A stretch of DNA of 64,000 nt from contig NZ_LR027880.1 of NCBI RefSeq assembly GCF_900537995.1, positions 1,248,001 to 1,312,000 of the forward strand, in the 5' to 3' direction. The notes beneath the pieces are model-generated. The model had not been told where the DNA came from, searched no databases, and was given only the letters and a program-made list of their open reading frames with translations. The translations under genes were made by a program, and so were the position numbers. Of the stretch, positions 52,973 through 62,436 are shown in pieces. Each line of letters begins with the position of its first letter. Within the stretch, counting starts at the first letter, position 1. Source of the DNA: Roseburia intestinalis L1-82 (GTDB taxonomy: Bacteria > Bacillota > Clostridia > Lachnospirales > Lachnospiraceae).

Positions 52973-54535
52973 ATGATACAGGAAAAGATTTTAGAGTTGA
53001 CAGAATATGGTCTGGTGACAGGACTTGCTGCACCGGAAGATAAAAGATTTACTATCAATCGTCTGTTAGAACTTTTTCAATTAGATGAGTTAGAAGATGA
53101 AGTCGCTGCAGCATATGAAAAGAGAGAGCCGATGACACAGGAGACCGCTGAGGATGCCTTAGAGGGAATTCTCACAGAAATGCTTGACTATGCGGCAGAG
53201 CAGGGACTGATGCCGGAGGATACGATCACATACCGTGATCTGTTTGACACAAAGATCATGAGCATGCTGATGCCAAGACCAAGTGAAGTCATCACAAAAT
53301 TCCGTGGACTTTATAATCATCAGTCCGCACAGGCGGCAACCGATTATTTTTACAAATTAAGCTGTGATTCGAACTATATCCGCAGATACCGTATTAAGAA
53401 GGATCTGAAATGGACTGCAGATACCGAGTTTGGTATCTTGGATATCACGATCAATTTATCAAAACCGGAAAAAGATCCGAAAGCAATCGCTGCAGCAAAA
53501 CTTGCAAAACAGAGCGGTTACCCGAAATGCTTACTCTGCAAGGAAAATGAGGGATACGCAGGACGTGTGAACCATCCGGCAAGACAGAATCACAGAATCA
53601 TCCCGGTAACGATTAATGGCAGTGACTGGTTTTTTCAGTACTCTCCGTATGTATATTACAATGAGCACTGCATTATATTCAACGGACAGCACACACCGAT
53701 GAAAATTGAGCGTGCAACGTTCGGCAAACTGCTTGATTTCGTGGAACAGTTTCCACATTATTTTGTAGGATCAAACGCAGATCTTCCAATTGTCGGCGGT
53801 TCTATTTTAAGCCATGATCATTTCCAGGGTGGTCATTACGAATTTGCCATGGCAAAAGCACCGGTCGAAAAAGAAATCTCATTCAAGGGATTTGAGGATG
53901 TAAAAGCAGGCATTGTAAAATGGCCGATGTCCGTGATCCGTATCAGTGCGGAGAAAAAAGAGCGTCTGATCGAGCTGGCAGATAAAATTTTACTTGCATG
54001 GAGAGGTTATACGGACGAGGCAGCATTTATTTTTGCTGAGACAGACGGGGAACCACATAATACGATCACTCCGATCGCAAGAAGACGTGGAGATTTATAT
54101 GAACTTGATCTGGTACTGCGTAACAACATTACCACAGAAGAGCATCCGCTTGGTGTTTATCATCCACATGCAAAGCTGCACCATATCAAGAAAGAAAACA
54201 TTGGTCTGATCGAGGTTATGGGTCTTGCAGTACTTCCGGCACGTCTGAAAAAAGAGATGGCGGACTTAGAGCAGGCACTGCTTGACGGTACGTCCATCCG
54301 TGAGGATGAAGTTCTTGCAAAACATGCAGACTGGGTAGAAGAATTCCTTCCGAAATACGGATTTACATTTGGCAGCGGTTTAGAGGGAGAGGTAACCCCG
54401 GAAAAACTGCATGAGATCGTGCAGACAGAGATCGGTCTGGTATTTAAGGAAGTATTAAAAGACGCCGGTGTTTATAAATGTACCGAAGAAGGCAGAACTG
54501 CGTTCATGCGTTTCGTAGACAAAGTGAATGCATAG
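52973..54535 (+). CDS. galT: UDP-glucose--hexose-1-phosphate uridylyltransferase (Firmicutes type)
   Basis: A 520-residue GalT of the long Gram-positive type, unrelated in length to the 350-residue enterobacterial form. Segments such as FFQYSPYVYYNEHCIIFN, SILSHDHFQGGHYEFA and GVYHPHAKLHHIKKENIGLI are characteristic. It converts galactose-1-phosphate and UDP-glucose into UDP-galactose and glucose-1-phosphate. ATG 52973 is preferred over GTG 52961, which overlaps the ribosome site. It ends the galactose module and is followed by a hairpin terminator. Confidence 0.96.
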   Translation: MIQEKILELTEYGLVTGLAAPEDKRFTINRLLELFQLDELEDEVAAAYEKREPMTQETAEDALEGILTEMLDYAAEQGLMPEDTITYRDLFDTKIMSMLMPRPSEVITKFRGLYNHQSAQAATDYFYKLSCDSNYIRRYRIKKDLKWTADTEFGILDITINLSKPEKDPKAIAAAKLAKQSGYPKCLLCKENEGYAGRVNHPARQNHRIIPVTINGSDWFFQYSPYVYYNEHCIIFNGQHTPMKIERATFGKLLDFVEQFPHYFVGSNADLPIVGGSILSHDHFQGGHYEFAMAKAPVEKEISFKGFEDVKAGIVKWPMSVIRISAEKKERLIELADKILLAWRGYTDEAAFIFAETDGEPHNTITPIARRRGDLYELDLVLRNNITTEEHPLGVYHPHAKLHHIKKENIGLIEVMGLAVLPARLKKEMADLEQALLDGTSIREDEVLAKHADWVEEFLPKYGFTFGSGLEGEVTPEKLHEIVQTEIGLVFKEVLKDAGVYKCTEEGRTAFMRFVDKVNA

Positions 54536-54701
54536 GAAATCATTCTGCAAATACCAGAATGCAAAATTTGATTAAATTTTCATCTGTGTTTTTTGTCCGA
54601 CAAATTTTTGTATGTTGTGCTAGGACGAAAGAGATAGGCGATTTATTTGATCAGAATGTATATGGATTTAAAAATAAATATGTGATAGGCATGATAGGCA
54701 G

Positions 54702-54736
54702 ATGTCAGCATCTTCAGTGAGGATGCTGGCATTTTC
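54702..54736 (+). terminator. Terminator after galT
   Basis: ATGTCAGCATC (54702-54712) pairs with GATGCTGGCAT (54722-54732) with one G-U, followed by TTTTC. The 54536-54701 part of the spacer is AT-rich with no recognisable gene. Confidence 0.7.
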
Positions 54737-54789
54737 TATCTACCGAAATTGATTTTACACTCAGGCATTGTTTCGCGTTTGTCAGCGGT

Positions 54790-54935
54790 AAAATTTGTAC
54801 CGGATTCTTGGAAAACAGCATTTACTTCTTTATGGTGCTGTGGTAAAGTATTTAGAGATCATGTTACAGGATGCGCCCTGTTTTAGCGAGGCTGGTGTGG
54901 TCTGTAACATCCGAAATGTACACGAATGGAGATAG
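54790..54935 (+). promoter_or_regulatory. Structured leader of the aminotransferase gene, family not identified
   Basis: AUGUUACAG (54861-54869) and CUGUAACAU (54902-54910) form a perfect 9-bp closing stem over a GC-rich 32-nt loop region that can fold further (CGCC with GGUG). Just upstream ACAGCA/TGCTGT and TTTAC/GTAAA can form mutually exclusive hairpins. The closing stem ends 17 nt before GGAG. The arrangement is like a small riboswitch or attenuator, but it matches none that I can name. Confidence 0.45.
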
Positions 54936-54939
54936 AACT

Positions 54940-56148
54940 ATGGTTTCAAAAAGAATACAAAAAGCACTGCTTGGAAATTCCGCGATCCGTGCAATGTTTG
55001 TGGAAGGAAAAGCGATGGCGGAAAAATATGGTGCGGAGAATGTCTATGATTTTTCACTCGGCAACCCTGCAACACCGGCTCCGGCAGCATTAAACGACAG
55101 TATCAGAGATTTGTTGGATGAGGCAGATAAGAAAGGAGCGGCAGGTTCTTTAGAATTGCACGGATATATGGAAAATGCAGGTTATAAAGATGTGCGTGAG
55201 ACGATCGCGGCAAACTTAAATAAACGTTTTGGTACCGCATTTGACGATCATAATATCGTGATGACAGTCGGTGCAGCGGGAGGCCTCAATATTATTTTTA
55301 AAACGGTCTTGGATCCTGGTGATGAGGTGATCGTGTTTGCCCCGTTTTTTGGTGAGTACCGTCAGTATGCAGCCAATTTTGATTCAGAGATTGTAACGGT
55401 AAATCCGGATCTTAAGACTTTTCTGCCGGATCTGAACGATTTTGAGGCAAAGATTACGGAAAAGACCAAGGCACTGATTGTCAATACGCCGAACAATCCG
55501 ACCGGTGTCATCTATAAACCGGAGACGATGGAGGCGATCGCTTCTATCTTAGAAAAGAAGCAGAAAGAATTTGGACATGACATTTACCTGGTTTCGGATG
55601 AGCCGTATCGGGAACTGGTTTATGATGGAAATAAAGAGGATTTTCTGACGAAATATTATAAAAATACGATTGTTGGATATTCGTTCAGTAAATCGCTGTC
55701 ACTTCCTGGAGAGCGTATCGGTTACGTGGTAGTTCCGAACGAGGCATCCGATGCTGAAGAACTGATCCGCGGTATTGAAATTTCAAACCGTACGCTTGGA
55801 TTTGTCAATGCACCATCTCTGATCCAGAAAGCGGTTGCAAGATGTTTAGATGAGAAAACAGATGTTTCTTTCTATGATGAAAACCGAACAATGTTGTACG
55901 ATGGCTTAACGGAACTTGGATTTACCTGTATCAAACCGGAAGGAGCATTTTACCTGTGGGTGAAATCCCCGGTCGATAATGAGGAAGAATTTGTGGAAGA
56001 GGGCAAAAAGCTGCATCTTCTGATGGTAAAGGGAAGTGCATTTGGATGTGGTGGATTTGTACGTCTTGCTTATTGTGTTTCCCATGAGACGGTCAAAAAT
56101 TCACTGCCCGCTTTTGAAAAACTTGCACAAGTGTATGGACTGAAATAA
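54940..56148 (+). CDS. PLP-dependent class I/II aminotransferase (AspB-like)
   Basis: A 402-residue fold-type I aminotransferase. The Schiff-base Lys is K251 in YSFSKSLSLPGERIGY; NTPNNPTGVIY and VSDEPYRELVYDG carry PLP-binding Asn, Asp and Tyr; the substrate-binding Arg lies in FVRLAYCVS. The branch is annotated as aspartate or broad-specificity aminotransferase; substrate is not fixed by sequence. ATG 54940 follows GGAGATAG; a longer frame to 54871 runs through the leader structure. HisC follows after 53 nt. Confidence 0.92.
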   Translation: MVSKRIQKALLGNSAIRAMFVEGKAMAEKYGAENVYDFSLGNPATPAPAALNDSIRDLLDEADKKGAAGSLELHGYMENAGYKDVRETIAANLNKRFGTAFDDHNIVMTVGAAGGLNIIFKTVLDPGDEVIVFAPFFGEYRQYAANFDSEIVTVNPDLKTFLPDLNDFEAKITEKTKALIVNTPNNPTGVIYKPETMEAIASILEKKQKEFGHDIYLVSDEPYRELVYDGNKEDFLTKYYKNTIVGYSFSKSLSLPGERIGYVVVPNEASDAEELIRGIEISNRTLGFVNAPSLIQKAVARCLDEKTDVSFYDENRTMLYDGLTELGFTCIKPEGAFYLWVKSPVDNEEEFVEEGKKLHLLMVKGSAFGCGGFVRLAYCVSHETVKNSLPAFEKLAQVYGLK

Positions 56149-56201
56149 CGCAGTGTAAAAAAGGAAAATTGTAGAAATCAACGTAAGCATGGAGGAGTAG
56201 A

Positions 56202-57257
56202 ATGAGCAGCTGGGAATCTTATGTAAGAAAAGTAGTGCCTTATGTTCCGGGAGAACAGCCACAGGAACAGCATATGATAAAATTAAATACAAATGAAAAT
56301 CCATATCCGCCGGCACCGGGAGTGATCCGTGCACTGAAAGAATTTGATACAGACCGGCTTCGGTTATATCCGGAACCGACCTGCAAGGTTTTGGTGGATG
56401 CAATCGCAGAGTATTATGGATTAAAGAGCAGTCAGGTGTTTGTCGGTGTGGGATCGGATGATGTGCTTGCCATGATCTTCATGACTTTTTTTAATTCCAA
56501 AACACCGGTCTGGTTCCCGGATATCACATATTCCTTTTATGATGTCTGGGCAGACATGCTGCGGATTCCATATGAGGTAAAGCCGTTAGATGAAAATTTT
56601 CAGATTGTAAAAGAAGATTATTATGGCGAAAATGGCGGTGTGGTTTTTCCAAATCCAAATGCACCGACGGGAATTTTAATGCCGTTGTCTGAAATAGAGG
56701 ATATCATACAACATAACCGGAATGTCATCGTGGTGGTGGATGAGGCATATATCGATTTTGGCGGGGAGAGTGCACTTCCGTTAATCGAGAAATATGATAA
56801 TCTGCTGGTAGTCCAGACATTTTCAAAATCGCGCTCCATGGCAGGCATGCGTATCGGTTATGCGATGGGAAATGAGAAACTGATCAAATATATCAATGAT
56901 GTGAAATATTCATTCAATTCCTATACCATGAATCAGACAGCGCTTGCACTTGGTGTGGAAGCAATCAAAGATAAAGCCTACTTTGAAGAGACAAGACAGC
57001 GTGTAATAGCAACCCGTGAATGGACGAAGCAGGAACTCACAAAACTTGGTTTTTCATTTGGCGATTCCATGAGTAATTTTATCTTCGCGACACATGAGCG
57101 TGTATCGGCAAAAGAACTGTTTGAGGCTTTGAAAAAAGAACACATTTTTGTGCGGTATTTTTCGAAGGAACGAATCAGCAATTATCTCAGGATCAGTATT
57201 GGAACGAAGGAAGAGATGGAGGAGCTGATCCGTTTCCTGAAAAATTATCTGCAGTGA
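56202..57257 (+). CDS. hisC: Histidinol-phosphate aminotransferase
   Basis: A 351-residue aminotransferase. The N terminus KLNTNENPYPPAPGV is a HisC hallmark; K209 in QTFSKSRSMAGMRIGY binds PLP, and Arg in NYLRISIGTKEE binds substrate. It transfers an amino group to imidazole-acetol phosphate in histidine synthesis. No other his gene is nearby, and it follows another aminotransferase, so a broader aromatic or phosphonate-type role is possible. ATGGAGGAGT precedes the ATG. Confidence 0.88.
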   Translation: MSSWESYVRKVVPYVPGEQPQEQHMIKLNTNENPYPPAPGVIRALKEFDTDRLRLYPEPTCKVLVDAIAEYYGLKSSQVFVGVGSDDVLAMIFMTFFNSKTPVWFPDITYSFYDVWADMLRIPYEVKPLDENFQIVKEDYYGENGGVVFPNPNAPTGILMPLSEIEDIIQHNRNVIVVVDEAYIDFGGESALPLIEKYDNLLVVQTFSKSRSMAGMRIGYAMGNEKLIKYINDVKYSFNSYTMNQTALALGVEAIKDKAYFEETRQRVIATREWTKQELTKLGFSFGDSMSNFIFATHERVSAKELFEALKKEHIFVRYFSKERISNYLRISIGTKEEMEELIRFLKNYLQ

Positions 57258-57309
57258 TAAAAAGTGAACTGGTCATAGTTACAAAAACTGGAAACATAAC
57301 CAGAAGACA

Positions 57310-58218
57310 CTAATTGGATGGATAAAAAGTATCGTATCCGGTATTTTCAAGGTACAGTGGAGCCGCCTGCTTTTGAGCCAGCCGGTTTGTGCCGAAACGA
57401 AAGAGAATGAGACCGCTAAAAGTACAGATCACTCCGGTGGCAAAATAAAGAACGAAAAAGAGTGTGCTGTTGCCGGTCGGTAAAATGCCGCTTATAATGG
57501 TTCCCCAGAAGTTAAACATCATATGAAACAGGATAGACTGATAAATACTGCCGCCTTTTTCACAGATGTAACCTAAGACCATGCCGAGGAAAAAGGCATA
57601 GATTCCCTGGATCATATTCATATGAAAAAGTCCAAATAAAAGCGCCTGCATGATATTGGCTGCCCAGAATGGGAACACTCTTTTTGCCTGATGCATCGTG
57701 ACACCGCGAAAGAGAAGCTCTTCGCCGATCGGGGCAAGCAGGATGGAATAAAAAAACATGGAAACGGTCAGTCCACTGTTTATTCCGGTACTTTCCATTA
57801 ATTTTTCATATGCCTTCATCCACTGCGGAAACAGCGAGGCTGTGAAAGAGACCAGATAGGTCGAAAGGCACTGAGTACCGGGAACTAAAAGGATGATCCC
57901 GACAATGGAAAGCGGATGAAAAACTTTTCGTGGATGAATCAGATAGATTCCATTATACCCGGCATGATACCAGAAGCCAAATGCTCCGATACAGAGAAGG
58001 GAAAATACAATCATGATCAGGGTATTTACACGTGTCGTGGACCATAAATCTAATGTTTTGTTCCAAAGATCTGCGTAGATACGGTTGGAAGAAAAAATAT
58101 AGCGGATATGTTCGTAAAACAGAGTGACTCCCATAACAAAAAACATGGCAAGGTACTGAAATACAAGTGCAAGTAAAAACGGTATAAATGTAAAGAAAAA
58201 AGAACCGATTTTTTTCAT
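57310..58218 (-). CDS. CPBP-family intramembrane metalloprotease
   Basis: A 302-residue membrane protein with about eight helices. The Abi/CAAX-protease motifs are GEELLFRGV (catalytic Glu pair and Arg), FGLFHMN and a later Asn-containing helix (FHMMFNFWG). Bacterial CPBP proteins process membrane substrates or bacteriocin-related peptides, but most are unassigned. ATG 58218 is supported by AAAGGAG about 8 nt upstream; the longer frame to 58236 starts inside that site. It faces hisC convergently, with no clear terminator in the 52-bp gap. Confidence 0.92.
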   Translation of the reverse strand: MKKIGSFFFTFIPFLLALVFQYLAMFFVMGVTLFYEHIRYIFSSNRIYADLWNKTLDLWSTTRVNTLIMIVFSLLCIGAFGFWYHAGYNGIYLIHPRKVFHPLSIVGIILLVPGTQCLSTYLVSFTASLFPQWMKAYEKLMESTGINSGLTVSMFFYSILLAPIGEELLFRGVTMHQAKRVFPFWAANIMQALLFGLFHMNMIQGIYAFFLGMVLGYICEKGGSIYQSILFHMMFNFWGTIISGILPTGNSTLFFVLYFATGVICTFSGLILFRFGTNRLAQKQAAPLYLENTGYDTFYPSN

Positions 58219-58416
58219 GTGAATACTCCTTTGCAAGGTGAAATAACTGTTAGTGATGAAAATATTATAGCAAACATATGTTTGAAAATCAATAGAAAAG
58301 AGATAAAAGCAGAACGTATGTTCTTGAAATGATAATCTATATATTTCATTGCATATATGGGGAGAAAATGATATAATGGCGGTCTGCGAAAAAAATAAAA
58401 TTACATAAAATATGTA

Positions 58417-58445
58417 TTTACTTTAAAACTTTAATATGCTAAAAT
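58417..58445 (+). promoter_or_regulatory. Promoter of the YerC-type gene
   Basis: TTTACT (58417-58422) and TAAAAT (58440-58445) with a 17-bp spacer, 56 nt before the ATG. Confidence 0.55.
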
Positions 58446-58501
58446 GTATCGTAGGTGTATAGCGCATATAGCGTGTAATTAATAAAAAAGGAGAAAGGAA
58501 T

Positions 58502-58801
58502 ATGAGCAAGAAACTTAGGACAGAGGCAGTCGATCATCTTTTTGATGCTATCTTAAGCCTCCAGAACAAGGAAGAATGTTATACATTTTTTGAAGATGTA
58601 TGTACTGTAAATGAGCTGCTTTCTTTATCACAGAGATTTGAAGTTGCAAAGATGCTTAGAGATCAGAAAACGTATCTCGATATTGCGGAAAAGACCGGTG
58701 CTTCCACTGCAACGATCAGTCGTGTGAACCGTTCATTAAATTATGGAAATGACGGATACGACATGGTTTTTTCAAGACTTCAGGACATGGATAAAGAATA
58801 G
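58502..58801 (+). CDS. YerC/YecD family TrpR-like regulator
   Basis: A 99-residue helical protein of the TrpR-like YerC/YecD family. DVCTVNELLSLSQRFEVAKM and YLDIAEKTGASTATISRVNR form the helix-turn-helix; GNDGYDMVFSRL ends the domain. Members bind DNA as dimers; the ligand and targets are unknown in most species, and it is not assumed to sense tryptophan. AAAGGAGAAAGG precedes the ATG. It is followed by a bidirectional terminator. Confidence 0.93.
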   Translation: MSKKLRTEAVDHLFDAILSLQNKEECYTFFEDVCTVNELLSLSQRFEVAKMLRDQKTYLDIAEKTGASTATISRVNRSLNYGNDGYDMVFSRLQDMDKE

Positions 58802-58811
58802 AAATAAAAAG

Positions 58812-58890
58812 AACCGCTATTTTTAATTTGCGACAACAGGACATTCTGCAAAGTGTGCAGCCTGTTGTTCCATTGAAAATAGCGGTTTTT
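58812..58890. terminator. Bidirectional terminator between YerC and DUF1836 genes
   Basis: AACCGCTATTTT (58812-58823) pairs with AAAATAGCGGTT (58876-58887); ACAACAGG (58833-58840) pairs with CCTGTTGT (58861-58868) inside. Flanking A- and T-tracts suit both strands. Confidence 0.85.
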
Positions 58891-58944
58891 CTGTTAAATA
58901 CGGTAAAACATAACAAGTAATCTGAGCGGGAAGCATGCAGCCTG

Positions 58945-59556
58945 TTATTTTTTGGATGGCTTTGTCTCAGGATTTTTTGAAGCCATCTGATCGATCATCT
59001 TTTCAATCAGAGTTTTTTTGATGTAAACGTCATAGCTGAGCATACAGATAAAGCTGAATGTATGCAAAAGATCTGCTTCATCTTCTGACGCATCCGGGAA
59101 TGTGTTCATGGAAGTGTTGAATTTTTTTGCGAGATCTTTCATCAGGTTCTGTGTTTCCGGATGTTCTAAACTGAAAACTTCTTTGTAGATATCTTCGAGA
59201 CTGTAGTTCTCGTCATTGCCGAAATATTTTTCAGTGATCGGGTTTAAAATACCCTGAATGTCGCTGATGCTTAAAATACTTTTCAGATAATAAATAAAGA
59301 TCAGGACCAGTACATGCTCTTTGGTATACTTCTTTTTCTCCGGTGGAGGAAGAAGATTGTTTTTTGCATAATTGTTGATCATTGTTTTGGTCAGGATCTT
59401 GTCATCATCATGACGTTTTGAAGCGGCAAGCTGTGAATCCATGAATGTGGTTACCTGATCCATATATAAATCAATATTCGGAACATCTTCCGGTTTGACA
59501 TAATCAATCTGCTGCAGGGAATCTAAGATTGAACGTAAAAATTGTTTTGTATCCAT
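58945..59556 (-). CDS. DUF1836 domain protein
   Basis: A 203-residue, mostly helical protein. The segment LTKTMINNYAKNNLLPPPEK followed by YTKEHVLVLIFIYYLKSIL is typical of DUF1836. The start of the domain resembles a MerR/winged-helix module, so DNA binding is likely; targets are unknown. ATG 59556 follows AGAGGTGA; the longer frame begins upstream of this ribosome site. It points away from the helicase gene and shares a 150-bp intergenic region with it. Confidence 0.88.
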   Translation of the reverse strand: MDTKQFLRSILDSLQQIDYVKPEDVPNIDLYMDQVTTFMDSQLAASKRHDDDKILTKTMINNYAKNNLLPPPEKKKYTKEHVLVLIFIYYLKSILSISDIQGILNPITEKYFGNDENYSLEDIYKEVFSLEHPETQNLMKDLAKKFNTSMNTFPDASEDEADLLHTFSFICMLSYDVYIKKTLIEKMIDQMASKNPETKPSKK

Positions 59557-59706
59557 ATTTGTGTCACCTCTGATCACATTATATAGTATTGAAAACTAGA
59601 TGACAAGATATAAATGAAGAAAAAATAATTCAATATGGGTTTTATTACATGAAATATTTATGTTATAGTATAAGAACAAGCAATGAAAGAAAAGGAAAAT
59701 ATAACC

Positions 59707-61950
59707 ATGAGTATATATGATACGTTGAATGAACAGCAGAGAGAAGCGGTATATCAGACGGAAGGTCCGGTACTGATCTTAGCCGGGGCTGGCTCCGGTA
59801 AAACACGTGTGCTGACACACCGCACTGCTTATTTAATCGAAGAAAAGGGTGTCAATCCTTACCATATCATGGCGATCACTTTTACCAACAAAGCGGCAGG
59901 AGAGATGCGGGAGCGAATTGATAAAATTGTCGGATTTGGCTCGGAGAGCATCTGGGTATCGACCTTCCATTCAAGTTGTGTGAGAATTTTGCGCCGTCAT
60001 ATCGACCGGATCGGATTTGACACCAATTTTACGATTTATGATGCGGATGATTCAAAATCACTGATGAAGGATATATGCAAGCGTTTAGAGATTGATACCA
60101 AGATTTATAAAGAAAAAAGTTTTTTGGCAGCGATTTCATCGGCAAAAGATGAACTGATCACACCGACAGAGCTGATGCGGCGTGCACTGACATCTTCCGA
60201 TTATGCAAAGCGTAAACAGGCGGAGGTATACCGGGAATATCAGGAGGCGTTACATAAGAATAATGCGCTGGATTTTGATGATCTGATCATGAAGACGGTG
60301 GAACTTTTGCAGTCTGATCCGGAGGTAAAAAATTATTATCAGGAACGTTTTCATTATATTATGGTGGACGAGTATCAGGATACAAATACGGCACAGTTTG
60401 AGCTGATCCGTCTTTTGGCAGGCAAATATCAGAATCTTTGTGTGGTGGGTGATGATGATCAGTCTATTTATAAGTTCCGTGGAGCAAATATTTATAATAT
60501 ATTAAATTTTGAAAAACATTTTCCGGATGCAAAGACGATCAAGTTAGAGCAGAATTACCGGTCTACGCAGAATATTTTAAATGCTGCAAACAGTGTGATC
60601 GCAAACAATGTCGGCAGAAAGTCAAAGACACTCTGGACTGCAAATGATGAGGGAAAGAAGATTGACTTTGAACAGTTTAATACCGGCTATGAGGAAGCAG
60701 ATTATATTGCGCGTGATATTGCAGGCGGGGTAAGAAACGGAGATTACCATTATGGGGATTATGCTGTTTTGTACCGGACGAATGCGCAGTCGCGTCTGTT
60801 TGAGGAGCGTTTTATTGTATCAAACATTCCATATAAGATCGTTGGCGGTGTAAATTTCTATGCGAGAAAAGAAGTGAAAGATCTGCTCGCTTATTTAAAG
60901 ACGATCGACAATGCGCGCGATGATTTGGCGGTGCGCCGTATTTTAAATGTTCCGAAACGCGGTATCGGCGCAACAACCGTAAACCGTGTGTCTGATTATG
61001 CGGAGGCATACGATATCAGTTTTTACGATGCCTTAAAGCGTGCGGACGAGATTCCTTCGATTGGAAAAGCAGCGTCAAAGGTAAAACCGTTTGTAAATCT
61101 GATCCAGGTATTCCGCAGTAAGCTGGAATTTATCAGCATTTCCGATCTTCTCCGGGAAGTGATTGAGGAAACCGGATATGTCAAAGAGCTTGAAGCGGAA
61201 GGTACGGATGAGGCAGAAGCGAGGATCGAGAATATCGACGAGCTCTTAAGTAAAGTTGTGAGTTACGAGGAAAGCGAAGAACATCCGACACTGAGTGGCT
61301 TTTTAGAAGAAGTAGCACTGGTGGCAGACATTGACAGTCTGGAAGATGACAGCGATTATGTTGTATTAATGACTCTGCACAGCGCAAAAGGACTTGAATT
61401 CCCGAAAGTGTATTTAGCAGGTATGGAGGATGGTCTGTTTCCAAGTTATATGTCGATCACATCGGATGATTCGAGTGAGCAGTTAGAGGAAGAACGCCGT
61501 CTTGCCTATGTGGGTATCACCCGTGCCATGAAAGAGCTGACGATTACCTGTGCAAAGCAGAGAATGATTCGTGGGGAGACACAGTACAATAAAGTTTCCC
61601 GTTTTGTCAAAGAGATACCGCTGGAGCTTTTAGAAGGAAAAGCCCCCGTTGTTTCGCGAAAAGAATCAGATTCTTCGATTGAAAATACATGGAATGTGAA
61701 ACCAAAGCGCATGACGATGAGACAGCAGCCTTCCGGACAGAGCATGCAGGCGCGTGCATTTGCCTCTGTTCATACGAAAGAAGAAAAGCTGCCGTATGAT
61801 ATTGCAGACCGTGTTTTACATACGCGGTTTGGAGAAGGAACGGTGGTTGCCATTGTTGAAGGTGGGAGAGATTATGAGGTTACAGTCCAGTTTGACACGG
61901 TGGGAATTAAAAAAATGTTTGCTTCTTTTGCAAAATTAAAAAAGTTATAA
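59707..61950 (+). CDS. pcrA: UvrD/PcrA-type ATP-dependent DNA helicase
   Basis: A 747-residue superfamily 1A helicase. Motif I is LAGAGSGKTRVL (K32), motif Ia ITFTNKAAGEMRER, motif II VDEYQDTN, motif III GDDDQSIYKFRGA, motif IV LEQNYRST, motif V LMTLHSAKGLEF and motif VI EERRLAYVGITRA. A Tudor-like RNA-polymerase-binding tail (RVLHTRFGEGTVV) ends the protein. It unwinds DNA in repair and clears blocked polymerase or plasmid replication forks. ATG 59707 gives the usual MSIYDTLNEQQ start; ATG 59683 would add eight residues and overlaps the ribosome site. Confidence 0.96.
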   Translation: MSIYDTLNEQQREAVYQTEGPVLILAGAGSGKTRVLTHRTAYLIEEKGVNPYHIMAITFTNKAAGEMRERIDKIVGFGSESIWVSTFHSSCVRILRRHIDRIGFDTNFTIYDADDSKSLMKDICKRLEIDTKIYKEKSFLAAISSAKDELITPTELMRRALTSSDYAKRKQAEVYREYQEALHKNNALDFDDLIMKTVELLQSDPEVKNYYQERFHYIMVDEYQDTNTAQFELIRLLAGKYQNLCVVGDDDQSIYKFRGANIYNILNFEKHFPDAKTIKLEQNYRSTQNILNAANSVIANNVGRKSKTLWTANDEGKKIDFEQFNTGYEEADYIARDIAGGVRNGDYHYGDYAVLYRTNAQSRLFEERFIVSNIPYKIVGGVNFYARKEVKDLLAYLKTIDNARDDLAVRRILNVPKRGIGATTVNRVSDYAEAYDISFYDALKRADEIPSIGKAASKVKPFVNLIQVFRSKLEFISISDLLREVIEETGYVKELEAEGTDEAEARIENIDELLSKVVSYEESEEHPTLSGFLEEVALVADIDSLEDDSDYVVLMTLHSAKGLEFPKVYLAGMEDGLFPSYMSITSDDSSEQLEEERRLAYVGITRAMKELTITCAKQRMIRGETQYNKVSRFVKEIPLELLEGKAPVVSRKESDSSIENTWNVKPKRMTMRQQPSGQSMQARAFASVHTKEEKLPYDIADRVLHTRFGEGTVVAIVEGGRDYEVTVQFDTVGIKKMFASFAKLKKL

Positions 61951-61995
61951 AATCGTTTAATTTATAAATTTTTTATAGGCGAAATGGGAAACATA

Positions 61996-62004
61996 TGATA
62001 TAAT
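61996..62004 (+). promoter_or_regulatory. Extended -10 promoter of the small acidic membrane protein gene
   Basis: TGATATAAT is an extended -10 (TGnTATAAT). The -35 region is weak, which extended -10 promoters tolerate. It lies about 120 nt before the ATG at 62126. Confidence 0.5.
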
Positions 62005-62125
62005 AAACATATGCAATAAGCAGTGCGGAATTATTTGTTTTCTGAACAAGTACTGCAATACGGGAATAATATGTATCATATGACTGTAAGATGTCACAGT
62101 CTGAAAATAGAAGGAGGGGAGCCCC

Positions 62126-62422
62126 ATGAACAAGATGGATGATTTAAAAGATTTAGTTAACATTTCAAAATTAAATGAACTGCTGAACAAAAAAGAAGCA
62201 GAGGAAGAGAAGAAAGCTTCCAAAGTTGTCTGGGTATTCGCAATTATCGGAATCATTGCCGCAGTTGCAGCAGCAGTTTACGGAATCTATCGTTTCTTTG
62301 CACCGGACTATTTAGAGGATTTCGAAGACGACTTCGAGGATGATTTTGATGATGATTTCTTCGAGGACGAAGAAGATGACGACAAAGCAGAAGAGCCGGC
62401 AGAGGACAAAACAGAAGAGTAA
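62126..62422 (+). CDS. Small single-pass membrane protein with highly acidic tail
   Basis: A 98-residue protein. Residues 1-33 are charged and cytoplasmic-like, residues about 34-56 are one membrane helix (VVWVFAIIGIIAAVAAAVYG), and residues about 60-98 are almost only Asp, Glu and Phe, with repeats such as FEDDFEDDFDDDFFED. There is no lipobox or sorting motif. AGAAGGAGGGG precedes the ATG. I do not recognise a function. An acidic tail could bind divalent ions or basic proteins. It has its own promoter and terminator. Confidence 0.85.
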   Translation: MNKMDDLKDLVNISKLNELLNKKEAEEEKKASKVVWVFAIIGIIAAVAAAVYGIYRFFAPDYLEDFEDDFEDDFDDDFFEDEEDDDKAEEPAEDKTEE

Positions 62423-62436
62423 GAAATATCTTTAAG

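Noticed and set aside
54861-54910. A purine, THF or preQ1 riboswitch before the aminotransferase
   Set aside because: The closing stem fits, but the conserved core bases of these classes as I know them are absent and the interior is too short for a three-way purine aptamer.
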